The position numbers and the translations under genes were made by a program. From NCBI RefSeq assembly GCF_017832355.1, contig NZ_JAFIBY010000001.1:124001-188000 (forward strand): a stretch of DNA of 64,000 nt. Reading direction: 5' to 3'. The notes beneath the pieces were generated by a model. That model ran no database searches. It was given only the letters and a program-made list of their open reading frames with translations, and had not been told where the DNA came from. Shown in pieces: positions 18,521 to 27,508 of this stretch (the first letter of the stretch is position 1; each line of letters starts with the position of its first letter). This stretch comes from Serratia sp. PL17. GTDB taxonomy: Bacteria > Pseudomonadota > Gammaproteobacteria > Enterobacterales > Enterobacteriaceae.

Positions 18521-18665
18521 CGTTATTGTTCGCCTGTGGTGAAAACGGTTTTTCACTATACCCTAAATCATTGGCGTTGCATTGCGGCGCACAAACGCAG
18601 CCAACAAGCATGCAGCGGGGATAGACACCAGCCGCTTTGACGATGTGATCTATCAGTAAAAATTA

Positions 18666-20888
18666 TCAGGCTGCCTCAGTGCGTAACGCGGCGACAATGG
18701 TGGCCAGCGTTGCATGGGAAGTCTCGCCGAGTGGGCCCTTCGCTTCGGCAACCCCATTCTCAGCCAGCAGCGTCTGGAGGCCGATCAGCCAATCGTAAAT
18801 ATAAAATGCCGTATTTCTTGCCGGCGTGGGCGCCAGCTTGGCTAGCCGCTGTTGGCTACCCCAGTTAACCGCCGGCTGCGGCGGCGGGGAAAAGATCGGC
18901 TGGCCGTGATTAATCCGGCTGACAGGGCGTAAAGCGGCCTCGCGCTGCTGGAAACCCAACCAGGTGACGAAATCCCCCAATATTGCTAACGCCTGGCTCA
19001 CCTGCCGATCTTCGCCTTGTTCGGGTAGGGACCCGGCAGACAGCGCGCGTTCCAGCGATTCAGCAATCCCCAGCCGACAAGCGGCGGTGATCAATGCATC
19101 AACCAGTATCTCCAGATGCTGTTTCCCGACGCCCAGCAATATCCGCAATTGAGGATTATCGGGCAGGGTGCGCAGGTGGTTGACCCAATCGGCAAACACC
19201 CGTTGGGCAAAGGGGGAACCGCTAAGTTCTGTTGGCGCGGCGGGGGGGATATTCCCGTCGCCAAACAGATCGATCTCCTCATCGAACGGCGAAGCTGAGG
19301 TCACGGGTGCAGGTAAGATATGCTGTTGTTGCACGTACAGCTGACGCAGCGTGTTGGACTGCGGCAGCAGCCATTCGAGTAACTCGCCGTGAACCCCGGC
19401 TTGTGCCTGTAGCGCACGCAGTAGGTGTTGGGCGCGCTGATGCGTTAACTGCGGGTCTGTCTTGCGCAGCCAGTTGCCCAGCAAACTTTCCGTGAGTTCG
19501 CGTTGCAGCTCCTGCCGTTGTTCCAGGGCGCGGTCATGCTTCAATGTCGGACGTGCCTGTGCGGCCAGATAGGCCACCATGCGATGGCAGTCGCTCTCAT
19601 CCACCGCCAGCAATGTGGCCCAGCTTTCGCCCGGCTCACCGACATAGCGTTGAACGGCATCATCTGGGCGTGGTTTTCCCTCTTGGCGTGAGTCGAAGGC
19701 TGTGATCGCCCAGATTAAGCCCGGCTTTCTGCGGGTGCGGACCTCTGTGTTTTCACCCTGGGTTTGTCTGACCCAGTAGGCCAGCGCGTTGCCCGCACGG
19801 CTGGCATCTTGCGGCGTGCTGGCGGCATCGGTAACCAGCAGCAGGTTGGCGTGCAGGCTATCGGCAGCGAGAATCAGCAGGCTGGCACGCTTTGCCTGCT
19901 GCATGCGTTCAGTCACCCCAGCACCAGGGCATCGGCTGCTGGTCGGCAGGTCAAGCAGTTCTACGTCGTCTGGCAACCCGGCGCCTTTCCTCAGCGGTAA
20001 TGTTGTTGTCACTTCTGCTGCCAACCAGGCCAGACTCTTGAGTGCAATGCCCACGGTGTCACCCTTCTCCGTCAGTACGGTAAGTTTGTCCTCCGTGGGG
20101 GCTGTCATCATACCGGCATGCAGAATGCCGCTGTCTGGATCCAATACCTGACGAGATGCCTGTACTCGCTGACAGTGACCCAGATCGTGCAACGCATGCG
20201 CCAACTGCCGATAGTTGGCAGTCAGAACCGGATCCTCACCCCAAAGCGGCGCAAACAGCCTGGCACGTTCATCCACACTCAGATAGGGCGCCAGCAAGAT
20301 GGCCTGTGGCCAGAAGTGTCTTTCCAGCGCCTGTTGCGCTTTGCCACCCTGGTGACGCAGGCTGTCCCACAGCGCAACCACCGCGTTGCTGTCCAGACCG
20401 TCGATAGCCATAGGCTGGCGGTGGCGCTCCAATGCAGCAAGGTGCGCGGCCATTGCACGCGTGTCCCCGTCTGCATGAAAACCGCCCATCACGGCGGTGC
20501 CGATCATCATGGCAATCAACTGCGCTTCATCAAGTAAGGAGATGGCAACAGGATAAGCAGGGGGCGTCTGGGTGCCGGAAGCGCTGTAACGCACCGTCAA
20601 CGTAGCAGCGTCGGTCAAGGGACTGGCGCCGGGAGCCAACGCCGCCAATAAATGGGCTTTGGCTGCGGCGTTGTGGCCATAAAGGCCGATGGCAACGCGA
20701 TGATGCATAGCGCTGTCCAGTTGTCTGGCCCGGTTGTAACTGCGGCGTAGACGAACCGTCAGATTATCGGCTTCTCTGCTCAGCCGCGTGGATTGCTGCC
20801 GCGTGCTGGCAACCCAGTCAATCGCCTGAATGATGCTGTTACCCAGGCTGTTTATCGGCTCTGCTGCGCCGGAGGTGATAGGTTTCAT
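18666..20888 (-). CDS. srfC: SrfC-family putative virulence factor, degenerate P-loop protein
   Basis: A 740-aa protein of the SrfC family, third in srfABC. Residues 65-80 read VAIGLYGHNAAAKAHL, a P-loop-like turn in which GxxxxGK(S/T) has become GHNAAAKA: the Lys (77) stays but the second Gly and the Ser/Thr are changed. A later VELLDLPTSSRCPG resembles the DxPG switch of dynamin-like GTPases. Helices rich in Gln and Leu follow through the C-terminal half. No signal peptide or membrane segment is seen. Its start overlaps the srfB stop by 4 nt. The name comes from Salmonella SsrB-regulated factors; the biochemical role is unknown. Confidence 0.88.
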   Translation of the reverse strand: MKPITSGAAEPINSLGNSIIQAIDWVASTRQQSTRLSREADNLTVRLRRSYNRARQLDSAMHHRVAIGLYGHNAAAKAHLLAALAPGASPLTDAATLTVRYSASGTQTPPAYPVAISLLDEAQLIAMMIGTAVMGGFHADGDTRAMAAHLAALERHRQPMAIDGLDSNAVVALWDSLRHQGGKAQQALERHFWPQAILLAPYLSVDERARLFAPLWGEDPVLTANYRQLAHALHDLGHCQRVQASRQVLDPDSGILHAGMMTAPTEDKLTVLTEKGDTVGIALKSLAWLAAEVTTTLPLRKGAGLPDDVELLDLPTSSRCPGAGVTERMQQAKRASLLILAADSLHANLLLVTDAASTPQDASRAGNALAYWVRQTQGENTEVRTRRKPGLIWAITAFDSRQEGKPRPDDAVQRYVGEPGESWATLLAVDESDCHRMVAYLAAQARPTLKHDRALEQRQELQRELTESLLGNWLRKTDPQLTHQRAQHLLRALQAQAGVHGELLEWLLPQSNTLRQLYVQQQHILPAPVTSASPFDEEIDLFGDGNIPPAAPTELSGSPFAQRVFADWVNHLRTLPDNPQLRILLGVGKQHLEILVDALITAACRLGIAESLERALSAGSLPEQGEDRQVSQALAILGDFVTWLGFQQREAALRPVSRINHGQPIFSPPPQPAVNWGSQQRLAKLAPTPARNTAFYIYDWLIGLQTLLAENGVAEAKGPLGETSHATLATIVAALRTEAA

Positions 20889-23833
20889 CGTTGATAAATG
20901 CTCCCGCTGTCGATCCAATAATGGGTTGCGCCAGAGGCGCTGGCAGCCAAGGTATTAAGTTTTAATTGCAGATGATGAGCGGGAATAGGCGTTCCATCGG
21001 CTAAATGCGCCTGGGCGATGCTGACCCCTTCAGCGCCCTGTTCATCGCTGCCGGTAATCGCCAAGCGTAGGCTGATGACGGCATCGCCCGCCAGTTTACG
21101 CGCCAGCTGAGGGTCGGTGATGGTGAGGGTATACAGTGGCGACGCGGGCCAGCGTTCGTTATCCAACTGGCGGAACCCCAGGCGCAGGGGGCCACGAAGC
21201 TGGAAATACGTGTCGGGATCCAGCGAAAAGTCCGCGCAATCGAGATCGATATCGCGATAGTAAAGGTTATCGTCCGCCAGCATGTTATTGCTATCCAGCA
21301 TGCCCAGATGGCGAATGGTGGAATAGGGCTGGAAGTCCCCGACGTTAAAATAAAAACTCTCCAGACGCAGATCGATCGCAAGCAGGCACAGCATGGCCCC
21401 CACGGCGGCGGTTGATTTTGGGTTATCGATACGCCCACCCTTATTAAAGGGGTACCAACTGCGTGTGTGATATCCCTCGAGCGGCAAGATTCGGCTGGCA
21501 GGTAGCGGCTGCAGGTGACGCAATAATGTCTGAACCCCAGGGAAACGCGCCGGCCGGCCGGTCAGCAGCAACACATCGCAGGTGTATAACGCCACAACTT
21601 CGGCAAGCAGGCGCAGGCAGTGATTTATGCCGATCCTGTCAGACAGGAAGGCCGCGTGCAGGGCTCCCAGACGAATGACCAGTGGGGTGTGCAGAATATC
21701 GAAGTCAGTGGCCGAGGACTCGCGCTGAATCTCACCGTTGATAAAGGCCAGCACCTGTGGCGTCGGCATCTGTGGCAGCAACTCACCCAAACTGGTGGCG
21801 ATTTCCGCATGGGCATCCAGGGGATCGTAATCCTCGTACGCACTAAGCAATGCACGCCCGGCAGGCATGAAAATTTGTAGCGTGGCCTGCTGACGCAGCG
21901 TGGAAAACCCATCTATACGGCCTTCATTGCCAAACAGCTTGTCCATTATTGCCGGTGTTGCGACGACGCCGGCATTTTCGACGGCCTGCTGTACAGCAGG
22001 CAAAATAAACAGCTGAATGATATCCAGCAAAATATCGTCACCGGCGATTTTAAATCCTTCGCGGAACAACAAACGCGGATTGATTTTAATGTTGTTGCCA
22101 ACGCCATCATCCAGCGCGTATTGGGTGATGGCCAAATCGGTCGTGCCGCCACCGATATCAATGGAGGCGATACGCAGCATTTTTCCCGGTTGTGTTCCGG
22201 GTTCTGTTGGCCGGTCAGGCCTGGCCATTGCGGCAAAAAAGGCGTCGGTACGGCCGGCAAAATTCACCTGGGTTTCGTTATACAGATAAACCATCTGGCC
22301 ACAGGTCGCCTCATCCCATTCCATGTGCACCTGAGGCACGGGGACACGGGTGTTGCCACCGTCGAATGGCGCATCCAACAGGTGCCAACCCATGGCTTTC
22401 CATACCAGACCAATGGCTTCCTGCATGCGGCGACGGAAAATTTCACGCTCTGGTTTGGGCATCGCCGAAGGCAATGTCAGGATGATGCTACGCAACCGAC
22501 GCGGTGCAGAGGTGTTCGGCATTTTAAGCCGCTGAGCGACGCTGTTGATTTGCATCAGCACCTGCGCCAGCAGTTCGGTCAGCATCAGGGTCATGACTGC
22601 ACTGCGGCTATAATGGGCGGCAAATACCGGCAGCCGTGCCTCTACGGGCAACCCGGACAGCGGCAAACCTTCGTCGTTGATCAGTGACGTCAATGGCGCT
22701 GCGGCGGCCATGGGCTCTTGTTTGCCGTTAAAACGCCAGCCGGGCGCATAGCGTTCTTCGTCCCACAGATAACGGCGCGGGCTGGATATTCCGGTGGTGC
22801 CTTCGGTACCTTCCCGTTGCTGCGCCAGTTGCATGGCTTCGTGGCCGACACGGGTAATCGAAGGCCAGATAAAGGCATCATCGCGTCCGCTTTGGAACGA
22901 GAGATGCTGTTTGCCAAATGAGGCTTGGGCAAACTCGACCCGGCTTTCAAACAACGCGCTGTAAACGCAATGCGGCATGGACAATGAGCGCAATTGCAAT
23001 TCATTGGTCTGCTTCAAACCGTTATTTTCTTGTGGATGTTCTTCGACCAGCACCCCGCAGGTGTGGGAGTTCCCGACATCTAAAATCACGTCCACGTTAA
23101 TCGCGGGCTGCTGTGGCGTTTCCCCGATGATTTTTATCCGTGGAACCGTTAGCTGGTTGCCCAGCATATTCAACACGTTGAGATAATGCGCCTGGTATTC
23201 GAAGGTTTTCAGCCCGGCGTATATCTCTGTTTCGGTGCGCGCCTCCAGGCTGGACGCGCATTGCGTAAAGACCTCGCGCAACCAACTGTCTACCCAGGTC
23301 AGATCGAGAAACTCGCCTAACTCATGGTTACGGTGGGCCAGTGAGAAGCAGAGCCCCGTATTGAGATCGCTTTCGCTTGGGCCAAGAGCCTCCTGTCCCG
23401 CCGGGACCAGTCGGGTATCAAAGGCAAACACGACCCGCAGCAGATTGCCGTCCTGATCGGGCGCATCCAGCAAGACGATCTGCATCCGCGCCCAATTATC
23501 CGGCCCGGATAGAAATGCACCGGATGACGTGCAACGAGAGAAAGGCAGCGGCAGCCAGGTGTTATTCAGCAGTTGCAGCGATTGCTGCAGGGAAAAACTG
23601 AACTCTGGACGTACCACCTCGGGGGCCTGCCCTGGCTGGGCAGGTAACAGGTATTTGCCCGTGTCGGCATCCCATTGCAGGCGCAGAAGCGGGCCGCTTG
23701 CCGTCTGACGGACAAATTTGCCCGGAAAATCGGCATCCAATACCGGCGTCAGGGCAAAATCCATAAATTGGATGCCACTGTCCTGAATCAGCGTAATGGC
23801 TTGTTTGTAATCCACCAGGGGTGCCAACATCAT
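20885..23833 (-). CDS. srfB: SrfB-family protein, actin/Hsp70-like ATPase fold
   Basis: A 982-aa protein of the SrfB family. Two phosphate-binding motifs of the actin/Hsp70 superfamily are visible: VILDVGNSHTCGVLVEE (about 249-265, phosphate 1) and IASIDIGGGTTDLAIT (about 555-570, phosphate 2). A later LLLTGRPARFPGVQ resembles the adenosine motif. About 245 N-terminal residues precede the fold and about 200 follow it. It overlaps srfA by an ATGA (23830-23833) and srfC likewise. ATP hydrolysis is a family-level inference. It could drive assembly or remodelling together with the SrfC P-loop protein and membrane-anchored SrfA. Confidence 0.9.
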   Translation of the reverse strand: MMLAPLVDYKQAITLIQDSGIQFMDFALTPVLDADFPGKFVRQTASGPLLRLQWDADTGKYLLPAQPGQAPEVVRPEFSFSLQQSLQLLNNTWLPLPFSRCTSSGAFLSGPDNWARMQIVLLDAPDQDGNLLRVVFAFDTRLVPAGQEALGPSESDLNTGLCFSLAHRNHELGEFLDLTWVDSWLREVFTQCASSLEARTETEIYAGLKTFEYQAHYLNVLNMLGNQLTVPRIKIIGETPQQPAINVDVILDVGNSHTCGVLVEEHPQENNGLKQTNELQLRSLSMPHCVYSALFESRVEFAQASFGKQHLSFQSGRDDAFIWPSITRVGHEAMQLAQQREGTEGTTGISSPRRYLWDEERYAPGWRFNGKQEPMAAAAPLTSLINDEGLPLSGLPVEARLPVFAAHYSRSAVMTLMLTELLAQVLMQINSVAQRLKMPNTSAPRRLRSIILTLPSAMPKPEREIFRRRMQEAIGLVWKAMGWHLLDAPFDGGNTRVPVPQVHMEWDEATCGQMVYLYNETQVNFAGRTDAFFAAMARPDRPTEPGTQPGKMLRIASIDIGGGTTDLAITQYALDDGVGNNIKINPRLLFREGFKIAGDDILLDIIQLFILPAVQQAVENAGVVATPAIMDKLFGNEGRIDGFSTLRQQATLQIFMPAGRALLSAYEDYDPLDAHAEIATSLGELLPQMPTPQVLAFINGEIQRESSATDFDILHTPLVIRLGALHAAFLSDRIGINHCLRLLAEVVALYTCDVLLLTGRPARFPGVQTLLRHLQPLPASRILPLEGYHTRSWYPFNKGGRIDNPKSTAAVGAMLCLLAIDLRLESFYFNVGDFQPYSTIRHLGMLDSNNMLADDNLYYRDIDLDCADFSLDPDTYFQLRGPLRLGFRQLDNERWPASPLYTLTITDPQLARKLAGDAVISLRLAITGSDEQGAEGVSIAQAHLADGTPIPAHHLQLKLNTLAASASGATHYWIDSGSIYQR

Positions 23834-25050
23834 TTACTCTCGCGCTTTAACGTCATGGGATAGACCGTGTCCGCATCGTAGCGGCCGGTGCACTCTGCAG
23901 GCCCGGTTTCGTTTTGCTTGCAGACGATTTCCGGTATTTGGTAGCGGCTGCCGTCGCTGCAGCGCGCTTTGGTGCGGCTATTGATCACCAGATTGCCAGA
24001 CTGCATTAGCCCGGCTTCCACCGGTGTTCGGCAGGTGATGGTATCACCGTAGGTAATTCTCGCTGTCCCTTTGCCACCGTTCAGACGGTATTGCAGGCTA
24101 GGGCGTTTGCCTGTGAGGGGATCTTTCAATGCCACGGTGGCGCGCCACTGGCCATTGAGAAAACGCGTCGATCCGGCTTTGACGGCGTCAGCGGGCAGCA
24201 CTAACGAATTCTTGTCTGCCGGCGGCAGGGCTACCGGCTCAGGCGGTGGCGGCATCAGCGTTGCATGGGCTAATGGGAGTTGCAGTTTGAACGGCGGGAC
24301 GGCAGCGCGGACCGGCGATGCCGGTTGCTGCGCCACGGGAACGGGGCCGGGCAGGGCGCTCGGTGAGGTCATCCGATGGGCCAGCAGAGCAACCAGCATC
24401 AGCACAGGTAAAATCCACCCATAGCGTCGCCACTGGCGGCGTGGCTGTGCGGGTGTGACGGCCACCGATGGCACGACTTCTGGTGCAGGCACCGGCGTAG
24501 GTTTGGTTAGAGGTATCACTGTGGGCCGCGGTGTGGGGGCGATTGGCGTCGGTTTTTCTTCTGTCACGTCAACCGGGCGCAAGCACGCCAGAGGATCGTC
24601 CTGACACTGCGCGTGCGGCTTGATAAACCCCCAAAAGGTCAGCACCGGTTTACCCTCTACCAGATAGACATGCTGTGAGTCGGGGATTTGCATTGCTTTG
24701 GTCAGCAGTGCGCCAAACAAACGGTGGCTTGGGTGCTCGGTGGCCTGTGTCTGGGCGATCAAGGTACGGAATGCTTCCAGGCTCTGTTCCAGTAGACGCA
24801 CGGCCTGCGTACGTTGGGCATCACTCGCGGCCAGCCAAGACGTCACTTTCCCCGGAAAAGGAGAATACCAGTCAATGCGGGTGCCCGTGTCGTTCGGCTG
24901 CGGGATTGCCAGGCAATCGGCTGCTTGCTGCTGTTGGCGAATGCGCAATGTTTCTCGCAACTGCAATGCGCAGGCATAAACCGGTTGCCCATTCTCGCCC
25001 AATGCAAGCACATCATCTAAACTGCCACTGCGTAAAAAGGGTTTCACCAC
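23830..25050 (-). CDS. srfA: SrfA-family membrane-anchored protein
   Basis: A 406-aa first gene of srfABC. It has about 165 soluble N-terminal residues, a Pro/Thr-rich linker (168-200), a single membrane segment (about 211-226, WILPVLMLVALLAH) preceded by basic RRQWRRYG, then a second soluble part rich in Cys and beta-type sequence. The positive-inside rule places the N-terminus in the cytoplasm and the C-terminal part in the periplasm. The start is GTG 25050 (or GTG 25047) with AAGG about 10 nt upstream; no ATG fits. Function is unknown. Confidence 0.83.
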   Translation of the reverse strand: MVKPFLRSGSLDDVLALGENGQPVYACALQLRETLRIRQQQQAADCLAIPQPNDTGTRIDWYSPFPGKVTSWLAASDAQRTQAVRLLEQSLEAFRTLIAQTQATEHPSHRLFGALLTKAMQIPDSQHVYLVEGKPVLTFWGFIKPHAQCQDDPLACLRPVDVTEEKPTPIAPTPRPTVIPLTKPTPVPAPEVVPSVAVTPAQPRRQWRRYGWILPVLMLVALLAHRMTSPSALPGPVPVAQQPASPVRAAVPPFKLQLPLAHATLMPPPPEPVALPPADKNSLVLPADAVKAGSTRFLNGQWRATVALKDPLTGKRPSLQYRLNGGKGTARITYGDTITCRTPVEAGLMQSGNLVINSRTKARCSDGSRYQIPEIVCKQNETGPAECTGRYDADTVYPMTLKRESK

Positions 25051-25314
25051 GGCAAAAAACCTTGTCCTGTTCTGCTAAAACGTGCAAACAGGCATGGTAA
25101 CCCGCGGCGTGAGCGGTCAAACGGCTGAAGACAGGCGTAAAACTACGTTTCTTTTTCCTCTATCGCGCGAGTTCGCCGGTATTTACAGTGGTGGCCCCTT
25201 TTTTCTGCGGATCCGTTACGTCGACGATGATGGCACGGATCGTGGTTTTGCCTTGATTCACCACTGACCCCGGGGGAGACCGCGCTGAGGCTTATCCAGA
25301 CAGAGGGAGAAATA

Positions 25315-25743
25315 ATGTCACTGACTACCGACAACCACGACTTTGGCGGCGCCAAAATCGCGCTGCTATGCGGTGATAAGTTGCTCACTTACCAACGTGA
25401 TGACAACGCGAATATTCCCTGGCCTGGCTGTTGGGATTTGCCCGGGGGTGGGCGTGAAGGCGATGAAACGCCATTGCAATGCGTGCAGCGGGAAACTCAG
25501 GAGGAATTTGGCCTACAGATTGATGCGCGGCAGGTGAAATGCCAGCAGTATTACGACGGCATTTTGGCTGGCTACCCTCCGACCTGGTTTATGTTGGGCG
25601 AAATTACCCCAGAAGACATTGCCGCCATTCGTTTTGGCGATGAAGGGCAACGTTGGCAGATGATGTGTATCGACACCTTCATCCATCACCCGCAGGGCAT
25701 TTCGCATTTGCAGCAGCGATTAGCGCGGCATCTTCGGCGTTAA
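25315..25743 (+). CDS. NUDIX hydrolase
   Basis: A 142-aa NUDIX protein. The box runs from GGGREGDE through LQCVQRETQEEFGLQI, fitting Gx5Ex7REUxEExGU. It should hydrolyse a nucleoside diphosphate linked to another group; the exact substrate cannot be read. The start ATG 25315 follows GAGGGAGAAA. The 264 nt upstream, shared with divergent srfA, hold no other convincing gene. Its stop overlaps the convergent DUF523 stop by 4 nt. Confidence 0.9.
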   Translation: MSLTTDNHDFGGAKIALLCGDKLLTYQRDDNANIPWPGCWDLPGGGREGDETPLQCVQRETQEEFGLQIDARQVKCQQYYDGILAGYPPTWFMLGEITPEDIAAIRFGDEGQRWQMMCIDTFIHHPQGISHLQQRLARHLRR

Positions 25744-26240
25744 ACCTGTTCCACCGCCTCAACGCGGGCGATCAATGCGTCGAGCTGATGCTCGGAAAAC
25801 ACCTCGATGCCATGTTGGCGTAGCAACTCGGCGGTGACGCCGCTACCGGGTTTGGTTTGCCCGCTGAAAGAGCCGTCGTAGATAAACTGACTGCCGCAGG
25901 ATGGGCTGCCGTCCGTGAGTAAGGCAAAACGACAGCCGTGTCGCCGCGCCGTTTCCAACGCCAGATGCGCGCCAAGCAGATAGCTGTCGGTGACGTCCCC
26001 GCCGCTGACTTCCATGACCCGTGCTTGCTGAGCCAGCACCGTGGCACCTTCGGCAGCCGCCGTAATTTCTGCCGAGGGGCGCGGGGTCGAAAATCCCGCG
26101 GCCAGCTCTGGGCAGCAAACTACCAAGCGCCCTTCGCGCTGCCAGCGTTGCAGCGTGGAGTCGAATAAGGGTTTATTGGAACCGTTGTAGCGAACGTGAA
26201 AACCGGCCAGGCAGGCGCTGAATAAAATCTTTGACGGCAT
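25740..26240 (-). CDS. DUF523 family protein (YbbK-like)
   Basis: A 166-aa protein of the DUF523 family. It starts KILFSACLAGFHVRYNG and carries the conserved cysteines CCPELAAGFSTPRPSAEI and LTDGSPSCGSQFIYDG, which could bind a metal or cluster. ATG 26240 begins the family-conserved region; an in-frame upstream reading to 26381 adds 47 unrelated residues. Downstream of the DUF523-specific SPSCGS motif the helical end is normal. Function is not established. Confidence 0.87.
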   Translation of the reverse strand: MPSKILFSACLAGFHVRYNGSNKPLFDSTLQRWQREGRLVVCCPELAAGFSTPRPSAEITAAAEGATVLAQQARVMEVSGGDVTDSYLLGAHLALETARRHGCRFALLTDGSPSCGSQFIYDGSFSGQTKPGSGVTAELLRQHGIEVFSEHQLDALIARVEAVEQV

Positions 26241-26298
26241 GCGATTTGTCTCTGTCACAGGGGCGAAAGCGCGGCACTGGCGGCCCACGCGCGCGGCT

Positions 26299-26406
26299 TT
26301 AACATAGCAGAATCTTCTCTCCGATGGCAGCGCCAACAAGACGTTCTCGGTTGCGCTTTTGACGCTGGCCGATCGTGCCACTGGCGCCCACGATGTTCAG
26401 GCTCAT
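26299..26406 (-). pseudogene. N-terminal stub of an NAD(P)-binding dehydrogenase
   Basis: ATG 26406 overlaps the AraC-type gene's TGA by 4 nt (ATGA), the usual sign of a coupled second gene. It encodes only 35 residues. The first 15, MSLNIVGASGTIGQR, are a perfect short-chain-dehydrogenase / NmrA-type nucleotide motif (GASGTIG). After that the sequence becomes basic and unrelated (QKRNRERLVG) and stops at 26299. The simplest reading is that a deletion removed the body of the gene, leaving the stub between the regulator and DUF523. A functional 35-aa peptide is less likely. Confidence 0.65.
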
Positions 26407-27428
26407 TGCCTGTTCTCTTTGGCGTCGGCAACCCGTCGAGTGCGCCAGCGGTTGGGCGTTTGCTCTTCCCACTGCATAAAAGCGCGGCTGAACGAATTCA
26501 ATTCTTCAAACCCCAGCACAAAGGCGATTTCACCCGGCTCCAGATCGGTCTCCGCCAGCAGTTGGCAGGCGGTACGGTGGCGGGTTTTGTCCAGCAGCTG
26601 TTGGTAGCTGTAACCCTGCTGTTGCAAGCGGCGCTGTAGCGTGCGCGCGCTGACATAGAGCTCCGCCGCCACACTGTTGACGCTGGGGCGCTGGCCACGC
26701 ATGCTGCGGCCGAGTATCGCCATCACCTGTGTCGGCAAATCCTGCGCTTGCTGTGCCTGTCTCAGTTCGGCCTCGAGTCCGGGCAGCAATGTCGCCAGCA
26801 TGTCCTGGTTATAGGTGATGAACGGCTGCTGCATGAGTGCACGATCAAACACCAACACATCCCGCGGCGCGTCGAAGTGAATGGGGCAGCCAAAGTAACG
26901 CGGCAGCGGTGAGGCCGCGTTGTGTCGCCGCGTCAGCTCGATGGATCGCGGGCGTATCAGCAGGCCGGTACCGCGGCGGCATAGGGTGATGATGGAGGCA
27001 AAGATGGCGTCAATCAACAGCGCCGGTGCGTGACCTTCGGCCATGATCCAGCGGATGTGCATACGCACACCGTCGCCATCTTCCGTCAACGTCAGTTCCT
27101 CCGGGCACAGGAGTCGCTTGTAACGGGCGATTTTTTGTAATGCTTCCCCCAGCGTGGCGGAGTGCAGTGCAGCGGCAGAAGCAATATCATAATGCTCTGG
27201 CGCTACGTCGCCGCCGAGGCGCAGGCCGAATGTGTTGTCATCGGCCAACTGAGCGAGGGCGCGCCAAATATCAAAGAACTGTCGGGTGGACAGCTTTACC
27301 TTGTCACGTCGTTCGTTGAGCAGCCCAACCGGCAGGCGGGCCAGTTGGCACACCCTTTCGATATCGACGCCAAGAACCGCCAGACGGGCGAATAGCACGC
27401 TGGATAGGGGGATCTGATCGCTACTCAT
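26403..27428 (-). CDS. AraC-family transcriptional regulator (OruR/VirS-like)
   Basis: A 341-aa regulator. The N-terminal effector domain (about 20-205) is of the Arabinose_bd type found in OruR and VirS (LSTRQFFDIWRALAQLADDNTFGLRLG). The C-terminal two-helix-turn-helix domain (about 240-330) contains VNSVAAELYVSARTLQRRLQ and FVLGFEELNSFSRAFMQWEEQTPNRWR. Its expected partner was probably the dehydrogenase whose stub overlaps its stop codon. An 8-bp inverted repeat lies 28 nt upstream of the start. Confidence 0.9.
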   Translation of the reverse strand: MSSDQIPLSSVLFARLAVLGVDIERVCQLARLPVGLLNERRDKVKLSTRQFFDIWRALAQLADDNTFGLRLGGDVAPEHYDIASAAALHSATLGEALQKIARYKRLLCPEELTLTEDGDGVRMHIRWIMAEGHAPALLIDAIFASIITLCRRGTGLLIRPRSIELTRRHNAASPLPRYFGCPIHFDAPRDVLVFDRALMQQPFITYNQDMLATLLPGLEAELRQAQQAQDLPTQVMAILGRSMRGQRPSVNSVAAELYVSARTLQRRLQQQGYSYQQLLDKTRHRTACQLLAETDLEPGEIAFVLGFEELNSFSRAFMQWEEQTPNRWRTRRVADAKENRQ

Positions 27429-27455
27429 CGTTGCGGATGCCTTTTCGTTTTGGAT

Positions 27456-27482
27456 GGTGCCACTTTAGAATAGGGTGGCACC
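27456..27482. repeat. 8-bp inverted repeat upstream of the AraC-type gene
   Basis: GGTGCCAC (27456-27463) and GTGGCACC (27475-27482) are perfect arms with an 11-nt loop. The left side belongs to TTTTGGATGGTG (27448-27459), which recurs exactly at 27564-27575 inside the end of the mocR-type gene. It could be an operator for the AraC-type protein or a weak terminator of the upstream gene; no T-run follows on the minus strand. Confidence 0.45.
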
Positions 27483-27508
27483 GGGCGATAATCCGATGAC
27501 GACATGGT

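Noticed and set aside
25082-25267. A 61-codon frame between srfA and the NUDIX gene.
   Set aside because: No clear ribosome site or recognisable domain; more likely untranslated leader sequence.
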